Below, piece by piece: positions 1 through 4,927 of a DNA stretch of 5,439 bases. The DNA comes from Planctomicrobium sp. GTDB lineage: Bacteria > Planctomycetota > Planctomycetia > Planctomycetales > Planctomycetaceae. Both the position numbers and the translations under genes were made by a program. How positions within the stretch are numbered: the stretch's first letter is position 1; every line of letters begins with the position of its first letter. The stretch is from the NCBI GenBank assembly GCA_018659505.1, contig JABJMI010000184.1:1-5439 (forward strand). Direction: 5' to 3'. The notes beneath the pieces were generated by a model that was not told the DNA's origin, ran no database searches, and was given only the letters and a program-made list of their open reading frames with translations.

Positions 1-179
1 CTTCCATGGAATCGTTCTTTGGGACACTGAAGAAGGAACTGGTTCACCAAGAGCAGTATGAATCCAGAGTTGCAGCCCGCCGGAGCCTGTTCGAATACAT
101 CGAAGCGTTTTACAACACCATTAGAAAACACTCAGCCCTGGACTACAAAAGCCCCGTCCAATTTCAACAAGTTACCTAA
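1..179 (+). CDS. IS3-family transposase (OrfB), C-terminal fragment, truncated by the window edge
   Basis: The reading frame enters at the left edge (first full codon at base 3) and ends at TAA 177-179. It encodes the last ~58 residues of a DDE integrase-type transposase, which cuts and joins the ends of its own element. The visible part starts with SMESFFGTLKKELV; by family knowledge the Glu in ESFF is the third acidic residue of the DDE catalytic triad. It continues through EYIEAFYNTIRKHSALDYKSP, the strongly conserved IS3-group C-terminus (Y-I-E-x-F-Y-N-x-x-R-x-H-S-A-L-x-Y-x-S-P). The two Asp residues, the HTH and OrfA would lie to the left and cannot be seen. The C-terminus has its usual length and is followed at once by a probable terminal inverted repeat, so the right end of the element looks intact. 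Whether the whole element is functional cannot be judged here. Confidence 0.9.
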   Translation, partial: SMESFFGTLKKELVHQEQYESRVAARRSLFEYIEAFYNTIRKHSALDYKSPVQFQQVT

Positions 180-180
180 C

Positions 181-215
181 CCAAAACCCGCGCCCACAAA
201 TCGTGGGGAACTTCA
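181..215 (+). repeat. Probable right terminal inverted repeat of the IS3-family element
   Basis: Two bases after the transposase stop codon lies a stretch whose reverse complement begins TGAAGTTCCCCACGATTTGT and continues GGGCGCGGG. From memory this has the form of IS3 ends (TGA..TT.CCCA....GTGG.C..CG). Elements of this family start with TG and end with CA, which puts the right boundary at about base 215. The 3-4 bases after that (aac or aacc) would be the target duplication. The left end is outside the window, so neither pairing of the ends nor the duplication can be confirmed. Confidence 0.6.
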
Positions 216-244
216 AACCTTTCAGGATAATAAAAGTACTCGAT

Positions 245-618
245 AACCACGAAACACACAAATGACACGAAAAAGCACATCATGTCAGACTTATTCGTGT
301 TATTGATCAGGTTTATCTTATCCTGTAAATCTCGACGGGATTGATTTGTGTTTGAATGCTCAAATTTTACAATCCCATCTATTCTGAAACGAATTCCGAT
401 CTGACAGAGTCATTAAAATGAAGAAATCAAAGATGCTTGTGTGCAGATTTGAATTGTGTTCACCTTGTCCTGTCAATCACGTTCATCCTGGCGCTCATTA
501 TTTGATGAAGAAATTGGATAGACAAGAATGTTTGATCGTGTTTGCATACACAAAGTTGACTGAATTGAAGAGAGTCAGAAGCCACTTTTCTTTCGTGAAA
601 TCCGTACGATTTGTGGTT
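245..618. repeat. Degenerate palindromic repeat cluster (accacgaaa / tttcgtggt family)
   Basis: The left arm at 245-275 begins aaccacgaaacacac and ends gacacgaaaaag. An inverted, more decayed counterpart lies at 588-618 (ttctttcgtgaaa ... gatttgtggtt) and matches the left arm at about 21 of 31 positions by hand. A nearer inverted match to the inner part of the left arm is at 290-301 (cttattcgtgtt against 264-275, 10 of 12). Inside the span, tcctgtaaatc (321-331) and tcctgtcaatc (468-478, followed by a second 'atcctg' at 485-490) are a further short repeat. The left arm closely matches the arm at 2328-2356, so this is one repeat family in two spacers. Its function is unknown; such units may be decayed non-autonomous elements or REP-like hairpins. 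Confidence 0.5.
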
Positions 619-791
619 CAGAGTATTTCCAACACTTCTCGAGTCCGCAAATTACGTTTTCACAAATTATTTCACTGATGCCACAAACATAGGATCCTTA
701 AGGTGAATTTAAGAATTGCTTGAGCCGCCCTGATAGACTGTAAGTTCGCTCTGGGAGTCGAGTCTGCCTAAAGGTTTTATGCGATGTGAGA

Positions 792-819
792 TTGCTTGAA
801 AAATTAAAAACGATATTGT
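792..819 (+). promoter_or_regulatory. Possible sigma-70-type promoter of folC
   Basis: TTGCTT (792-797) and TATTGT (814-819) are separated by 16 bp in an A-rich segment, which would place transcription start near base 826 and give a leader of about 70 nt before the GTG start. Both hexamers match the consensus only partially, so this is a weak guess. No better pair was seen by eye between 680 and 890. Confidence 0.2.
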
Positions 820-897
820 GACTCGGGAATGTCCATGCAATTAAAGCGTTAAGCACATTCGTCAGCCTGTGAGTCCGAAAAGAGATAATGCCAGATC

Positions 898-2283
898 GTG
901 AGTTCTAACTCCAATATCAGTTCAGAGCCTCTAAACACAATCGATCCACGCTATCAGGACTCGATTCAGTATCTCTTTGATACAATCAATTACGAGCGGC
1001 GACCAGAATTGGCTCAAGGACCGGAATCGTTTCATTTAGAGCGAATGCGTTCGCTGCTCGAACTACTGGGAAATCCGCAGTTGGCAGTCCCATGTGTGCA
1101 CATCGCAGGTTCTAAAGGAAAAGGTTCGACTGCTACCATGGTTGCTAGGATTCTGGAGGAATCGGGAAAGAAAGTCGGACTCTTTACCTCTCCGCACGCC
1201 CATCGATTTGAAGAGCGCTTTACGATCAACAGAAGCCTTCCAACTGAAACGGAAGTTGTTGAAATTGTCGACCGTTTGCGAATTGTCACTAGCGAGATGG
1301 AGCAGTCCGAGTTTGGCTCTCCAACTTTTTTTGAATTGGCAACGGCAGCTGGCTGGCTGCATTTTCGACAGCAGAAAGTTGACATTGCAGTGAACGAAGT
1401 TGGTTTGGGGGGACGTCTCGATTCAACGAATGTCTGCGAGCCTCTGGCTTGTATCATTACCAGTATCAGTAAAGATCATACACGTCTATTGGGTGATACT
1501 GAAGAACTGATTGCCCGAGAGAAGGCCGGAATTATCAAACCTGGAGTCCCTGTCGTCAGCGGAGTGACTCGAGACGGTCCAGCTCAGGTCATTCAGACTG
1601 TTGCACAAGAAACAAGCGCCCCATTCTTACAACTCGGTGTCGACTTTCAAATTCAACCAGTTGCTCCTGCCGATCAAAATTTGATTCCCTGGACGTTTGA
1701 CTATTCGTCGCAAGGCATCGAGTTCAAGAGTCTGAATCTGGCAATGCCGGGAGAACATCAAACTCGCAATGCAGCTTTAGTAGTAACGACTGCGAACTTG
1801 TTAAGAAATGCTGGTTTCGAGATCACTGACGAAGCAATTCAGGAAGGATTATCGAAAGCTATTATCCCTTTACGTATCGAGGTCGTCGCAGAGAATCCTC
1901 TCATCGTGATCGATGCAGCTCACAATCCGGCATCGATTCAGGCATTGTGTGACACACTTCATCCCAACAGAGCGAATCGAAAATTTTGCGTCTTCGCTTC
2001 TTCACGGGATAAAGACTGTGCTGAATTACTGAATATTTTGAATACATCTTTCGATGAGTTCATCTTGTGCTCTTATCAGAAAAATCCTCGTTCTCTCTCT
2101 CTTGAGGAATTAAAAAACATCGCCAATGGAATTCTGACGAAGCCTTTCCAAATGAGTGAGACTCCAGAGTCAGCGATGGAAACGGCTTTAGATCTTGCCT
2201 CAAATGAAGACTTAGTCTGCGCGACCGGATCGTTCTTTCTGGCAGCCGAAGTTGAGGAGTGGTGGAGAGGTCGTAAGCAATGA
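898..2283 (+). CDS. folC: Bifunctional folylpolyglutamate synthase / dihydrofolate synthase (FolC)
   Basis: FolC is a cytoplasmic ATP-dependent ligase of the Mur-ligase superfamily. It adds glutamate to dihydropteroate (dihydrofolate synthase) and further glutamates to folates. The 461-residue length is slightly above the usual ~420-450. Visible motifs: P-loop GSKGKGST at 71-78 (more often GTNGKGS); FTSPH at 96-100; NEVGLGGRLDSTN at 166-178; SISKDHTRLLGD at 189-200; REKAGIIKPG at 207-216, whose Lys209 corresponds by family knowledge to the carbamylated lysine; PGEHQTRNA at 284-292; and IDAAHNPAS at 338-346 in the glutamate-ligase C-terminal domain. The usual PGR motif before that reads PLRIE (324-328). 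The start is GTG at 898: the frame is closed by TAA at 886-888, and the N-terminus aligns with the family from about residue 19. The Shine-Dalgarno sequence is weak (aagaga, about 12 nt upstream). The gene ends in tandem stops (TGA TAA). Which of the two activities dominates cannot be told from sequence. Confidence 0.95.
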   Translation: MSSNSNISSEPLNTIDPRYQDSIQYLFDTINYERRPELAQGPESFHLERMRSLLELLGNPQLAVPCVHIAGSKGKGSTATMVARILEESGKKVGLFTSPHAHRFEERFTINRSLPTETEVVEIVDRLRIVTSEMEQSEFGSPTFFELATAAGWLHFRQQKVDIAVNEVGLGGRLDSTNVCEPLACIITSISKDHTRLLGDTEELIAREKAGIIKPGVPVVSGVTRDGPAQVIQTVAQETSAPFLQLGVDFQIQPVAPADQNLIPWTFDYSSQGIEFKSLNLAMPGEHQTRNAALVVTTANLLRNAGFEITDEAIQEGLSKAIIPLRIEVVAENPLIVIDAAHNPASIQALCDTLHPNRANRKFCVFASSRDKDCAELLNILNTSFDEFILCSYQKNPRSLSLEELKNIANGILTKPFQMSETPESAMETALDLASNEDLVCATGSFFLAAEVEEWWRGRKQ

Positions 2284-2327
2284 TAAGCTTCAAAAAGTGA
2301 CTGCTGGCTGGTTTGTGATTGTTCAAG

Positions 2328-2425
2328 AACCACGAAAAACACTAACGACACGAAAAGATTGCCCTTTCTCAATTACAACCTGACATGGTTCATAATTTTT
2401 CGTATCTTTCGATTCTTTCGTGGTT
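2328..2425. repeat. ~100-bp imperfect palindrome of the accacgaaa family in the folC/activator spacer
   Basis: The left arm 2329-2356 (accacgaaaaacac ... gacacgaaaa) and the reverse complement of 2397-2424 (ttttcgtatc ... ttcgtggt on the + strand) agree at 22 of 28 positions, with 9 bp matching at the outer ends and 7 bp at the inner ends. The loop is about 40 bp. The outer match extends one base on each side (aaccac / gtggtt). The left arm also matches 245-275 near the IS3 end. It sits between convergent genes, so an RNA hairpin here could help end transcription from both sides, but there is no clean T-run. A MITE- or REP-like mobile repeat is equally compatible. Confidence 0.65.
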
Positions 2426-2495
2426 AAAAATCTCATTTGCAAAGCACGTATGCAGGTCTCATGGAGAGTTTTTGCTGCTTTGAAAGCGTACTGGT

Positions 2496-2517
2496 TTGCC
2501 CACGATGAAGTGGGCAA
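2496..2517 (-). terminator. Perfect 8-bp hairpin directly after the activator stop codon
   Basis: On the minus strand the stem TTGCCCAC, loop TTCATC and GTGGGCAA follow the TAG stop (2520-2518) without a gap. The stem is perfect and GC-rich in the middle, as in an intrinsic terminator. The following bases (ACCAGTACGC) are not a U-run, so it is not a canonical one. It could be a 3' stabilising structure or part of a dispersed 'gcccac..gtgggc' repeat instead. Confidence 0.4.
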
Positions 2518-3564
2518 CTAACGGGCTTCGTCCTGCAAGCCATAATCATCGATCTTCTTATGCAATGTATTTCGATTGATACCCAGCTTTGTTGCAGTTT
2601 TGGTTTGTGTTCCCTGGCATCGACGAAGGACTTGAAGGATGACTTCCTTTTCAACAATGCCCATAACTGCTTCGTGGTACGAACCCTCTTCAGCGACTTC
2701 AGAAAGCCCGCGCGAAACGAGTTCAGCACAGAGGCTCTGCAGTTCTGATTTCTCGACGCGACCTAAACGAATCGGGGCTTCGCCACGTACTTGCTGTGGA
2801 AGAAGTTCAGCGTTTAATTCTTCGCCGTCAGCGAGAACGATTGCCCGCTCGATGTAATTCTGAAGTTCGCGGACATTCCCCGGCCATGAATAGGCTTTGA
2901 GGAAATTCAATGCGTCGAGCGAAACAGATGAGATGATTCGTCCGTTCTCGATGGCATAACGCTCCACGAAAAAACGAACCAGCTCTGGGATATCCTCTCG
3001 GCGTTCTCGCAAGGGAGGAACATAAATCGGCAGGACGTTAAGTCGATAGTACAAATCTTCGCGAAACCCATCCGTTTCGACGAGTTCTGCTAAATCACGA
3101 TTCGTCGCCGCGATGATTCGGCAATCGACACTAACCGTGTGAGAATCACCAACACGTTCGAATTCTTGTTCTTGCAGAACCCGCAATAATTTGATCTGCA
3201 TTGCCGTACTGACAGAATTAATTTCATCGAGGAAAATTGTTCCGCCATGAGCAGCTTCAAAGCGACCAGTTCGGTTTTCAATCGCGTTTGTGAAAGCCCC
3301 TTTGACATGTCCAAAGAGTTCGCTTTCAAGCAGACTTTCGCTCAGTGCTCCACAGTTGACCCGAACAAAAGGTCCAGTCGCACGAGGACTTAAGTCGTGG
3401 ACCGATTTCGCGACGAGTTCTTTGCCCGTTCCGGTTTCACCAAGGAGGAGAACCGTAGCGGAACTGTTGGCAATCTTCCTGATGTACCGGAAGAGTTCCT
3501 TCATTCGAGAGCAGGAACCAATGAACCCTTCAAATGGAGGGGAATCGACTTCAGAAGGAGGCAT
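2518..3564 (-). CDS. Stand-alone sigma-54-dependent transcriptional activator (AAA+ and Fis-type HTH, no receiver)
   Basis: Enhancer-binding proteins hydrolyse ATP to open promoters held by RNA polymerase with sigma-54. In this 348-residue protein the AAA+ domain spans roughly 12-245: Walker A GETGTGKE 42-49, the sigma-54 contact loop GAFTNA 89-94 (the norm is GAFTGA), Walker B GGTIFLDE 107-114, IAATNRDL 151-158, [10 protein letters not shown] 167-176 with the probable arginine fingers R168 and R174, and SWPGNVREL 226-234 (sensor II region). A ~55-residue linker leads to a Fis-type helix-turn-helix at about 304-343 ending [11 protein letters not shown]. Only ~11 residues precede the AAA+ domain, so there is no receiver, GAF or PAS domain, as in PspF. 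The first ATG of the frame is used; an in-frame TAA lies two codons upstream. No good Shine-Dalgarno sequence is visible. The gene is convergent with folC, and no kinase or target promoter is apparent in the window. Its regulon is unknown. Confidence 0.95.
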   Translation of the reverse strand: MPPSEVDSPPFEGFIGSCSRMKELFRYIRKIANSSATVLLLGETGTGKELVAKSVHDLSPRATGPFVRVNCGALSESLLESELFGHVKGAFTNAIENRTGRFEAAHGGTIFLDEINSVSTAMQIKLLRVLQEQEFERVGDSHTVSVDCRIIAATNRDLAELVETDGFREDLYYRLNVLPIYVPPLRERREDIPELVRFFVERYAIENGRIISSVSLDALNFLKAYSWPGNVRELQNYIERAIVLADGEELNAELLPQQVRGEAPIRLGRVEKSELQSLCAELVSRGLSEVAEEGSYHEAVMGIVEKEVILQVLRRCQGTQTKTATKLGINRNTLHKKIDDYGLQDEAR

Positions 3565-3612
3565 GAATGCTTATTGGGCAGAATGGAAATTTCTATACGT
3601 CTCACTGCGCTC

Positions 3613-3618
3613 ATTATA
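3613..3618 (-). promoter_or_regulatory. Candidate -10 box (TATAAT) of the sigma-54 activator gene
   Basis: The minus strand reads GACTGCC then TATAAT, a perfect -10 hexamer, about 48 nt upstream of the ATG at 3564. Transcription would start near 3606, giving a leader of about 40 nt. No convincing -35 hexamer lies 16-18 bp upstream, so the call rests mainly on the -10 match. I saw no TGGCAC-N5-TTGC sigma-54 element in this spacer, so autoregulation through sigma-54 is not suggested. Confidence 0.3.
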
Positions 3619-3731
3619 GGCAGTCAAGCAATTCAGAGAAGGCATCTAACCCAAAATCACATCAATTCCCGGTTCCACAAATAATGAAGGATGATCCATG
3701 CTAGTAATTACGGCAAAACGAGACGGAGCTA

Positions 3732-4008
3732 TGAAATTCCCCCCTTGCCCCTTGGCTGGTCTGATTAAAATTAATGCGAGTGGGAGGATAGGTCGGAGCC
3801 ATTAATTCCAGCAAGATCGAGTCGATAGAAGGCATTGAAAAAGTGAAATTGTAAAGTAAAAAATGAAGTTAATTCGCTCACCATTTTGCATTTATCAATT
3901 GTCAATTTAAACTTTTCAATATTTCAAATGGTCGCCAAACGGGTCTCAACTGACGTGATGCTCTTCGTGCGACCTCGTGAAATTTTCAGCAGCCCCCCCC
4001 CCTTGCCC
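3732..4008. repeat. Segment bounded by direct repeats of tgaaatt...ccccccttgccc
   Basis: The 12-mer ccccccttgccc occurs at 3739-3750 and again at 3997-4008. In the second copy the C-run is 10 long (3993-4002). Both are preceded by tgaaatt, at 3732-3738 and 3978-3984. The second copy lies just past the stop codon of the DUF4159 gene. The repeat may mark the ends of an inserted or duplicated segment, but it is low in complexity and chance cannot be excluded. Confidence 0.3.
3835..3919. repeat. AT-rich imperfect inverted repeat
   Basis: The arm ttgaaaaagtgaaattg (3835-3851) pairs with caatttaaacttttcaa (3903-3919) at 14 of 17 positions. Between the arms is a ~50-bp segment containing ttgcatttatcaattgtcaa, a kind of sequence I recall as common in dispersed intergenic repeats. 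It does not resemble the accacgaaa family. There is no coding capacity and no T-run that would make it a terminator for the upstream-lying DUF4159 gene. Confidence 0.4.
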
Positions 4009-4012
4009 ATCA

Positions 4013-4927
4013 TCAATGCGTCATCGCATAGAAGATGATGTTGATCCCCATTGGATAGGCTTTCTTTTCTGAGAATTCGTGAAAATACCATTCGTTTTCA
4101 CCTTCTCGTTCCCAGCCGTCTCCAAGGTCGGTGTTATGACAGGCGATGACCATCAATCTGCGTTTGTCATCAAAGATTCCTTTGTAATGAACATCGCGGG
4201 CGTCTTCGCGTTCCCAAGTAATCCCATAAGGTTTTCCCTGTATCGCTGCATTGATCGATGGGACTTGTGGCTTTTCCTTTAGTTTGTAAACACAGTTGAA
4301 GATGGGGTGATCTAAAGGGATCTCTTCAGGTTCACGATCGGGAAAGACTTTTTTGATTTCGTCGTAATAGTTCTGCCATTCAAGTTCTCCCCAGAAGTCA
4401 TCGAACATGGCAAAGCCGCCATTGTCCAGATAGCGCCGGAAAGCTTTGGCTTCCTCGGGTGAAAAATTGAGTCCGCCGCCACCACGTCCATCGCGCCCAA
4501 AACCACCGCCTGGCTCACAAAAATAGACGAACGGATAATCAAAAAGTTTCGGGTTGGTCAGTTCGAGCACGATTGGGTCAGGATTGACTTTGAGAGACGT
4601 CAACTGCTGCAGCCGAAAGGACATATTCAAGTCGCTGTCCGGGTAGTCCGTTCTCCATTTTCCGCGCTCACCATCAAGTGAGTTGTAGCGAATCCTCACG
4701 AAGGTGAAAACATCTTCCGGGAACTTTGCATCACGTTCCCAGTTAGGGACTCCCTTACGATCATAGTAGAAACGATTGGCTCCTTCTTGGGGAACAAACC
4801 GCTGCTCTTGAAATCTGCGGACTGTCGGGGTCTGAGCACTCCCAATTGATTGTAATCCGGTCAGAAGAAACAACGCCGCTGACATCAGTACTAAAGGCAA
4901 GAACGATAGACGATTTATTGAGTTCAT
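4013..4927 (-). CDS. Secreted DUF4159 domain protein
   Basis: Function unknown. This 304-residue protein begins with a probable Sec signal peptide: short N-terminus with R6, hydrophobic core about 8-25, and likely cleavage after GSA at 29-31. The rest is one DUF4159 domain, recognised from EDVFTFVRIRY (71-81), TDYPDSDLNMSFRLQQLTSLKV split over 93-114, NGGFAMFDDFWGE (169-181), HPIFNCVY (207-214), CHNTDLGDGWEREG (263-276) and the C-terminal AYPMGINIIFYAMTH (290-304). In other planctomycete proteins the domain often occurs with BatA-type N-terminal regions or near MoxR/DUF58 genes; neither is visible here. An unusual glycine-rich stretch, EPGGGFGRDGRGGGG (138-152), interrupts the domain before the NGGF motif. 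The start codon overlaps the stop of the upstream gene as ATGA (4927-4924), and the Shine-Dalgarno sequence is poor, so translation is probably coupled. The product is expected in the periplasm or outside the cytoplasm. Confidence 0.9.
   Translation of the reverse strand: MNSINRLSFLPLVLMSAALFLLTGLQSIGSAQTPTVRRFQEQRFVPQEGANRFYYDRKGVPNWERDAKFPEDVFTFVRIRYNSLDGERGKWRTDYPDSDLNMSFRLQQLTSLKVNPDPIVLELTNPKLFDYPFVYFCEPGGGFGRDGRGGGGLNFSPEEAKAFRRYLDNGGFAMFDDFWGELEWQNYYDEIKKVFPDREPEEIPLDHPIFNCVYKLKEKPQVPSINAAIQGKPYGITWEREDARDVHYKGIFDDKRRLMVIACHNTDLGDGWEREGENEWYFHEFSEKKAYPMGINIIFYAMTH

Larger units (their letters stand above)
216..897. other. Gene-poor spacer between the IS3 end and folC
   Basis: This ~680-bp stretch holds no gene I can support. 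An 86-codon open frame at 418-678 (+) has low-complexity basic composition, no recognisable domain and no Shine-Dalgarno sequence. It also runs through the degenerate repeat cluster at 245-618, so I treat it as fortuitous. Bases 620-890 contain no evident repeat; the promoter and leader of folC must lie here. The spacing suggests an accumulation zone for an insertion sequence and decayed intergenic repeats upstream of a housekeeping gene. Confidence 0.6.
3565..4012. other. Non-coding spacer between the activator and the DUF4159 gene
   Basis: This ~450-bp stretch has no supportable gene on either strand; the frames here are short or overlap the activator gene. It contains the probable -10 box of the activator, a short C-tract repeat at 3739-3750 and again at 3993-4008, and an AT-rich imperfect inverted repeat at 3835-3919. 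The base composition is clearly more AT-rich between 3830 and 3930 than in the flanking genes. Confidence 0.6.

Noticed and set aside
58..246. 62-codon frame on the + strand near the left edge
   Set aside because: It is a shadow frame over the IS3 transposase end and its inverted repeat.
245..331. CRISPR array, suggested by recurring short repeats
   Set aside because: The repeats are inverted, degenerate and unevenly spaced, with no constant repeat/spacer lengths and no cas genes.
418..678. 86-codon open frame on the + strand as a hypothetical gene
   Set aside because: No domain, no Shine-Dalgarno sequence, biased basic composition, and it overlaps the degenerate repeat units at 468-490 and 588-618. 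I see no sign of protein-level selection.
713..723. 11-mer gaattgcttga shared with the minus strand at 3624-3634, both upstream of genes
   Set aside because: Several 11-mer matches are expected by chance in a window of this size searched on both strands, and the sequence around the two sites does not align as a promoter pair.
1081..1103. Sigma-54-like promoter (ttggcag...tgtgca) inside folC
   Set aside because: The spacing between the GG and GC elements is wrong by two bases, and it lies within conserved coding sequence.
2323..2517. 64-codon frame on the - strand in the folC/activator spacer
   Set aside because: It begins inside the hairpin next to the activator stop and runs through the palindromic repeat; the translation has no recognisable features.
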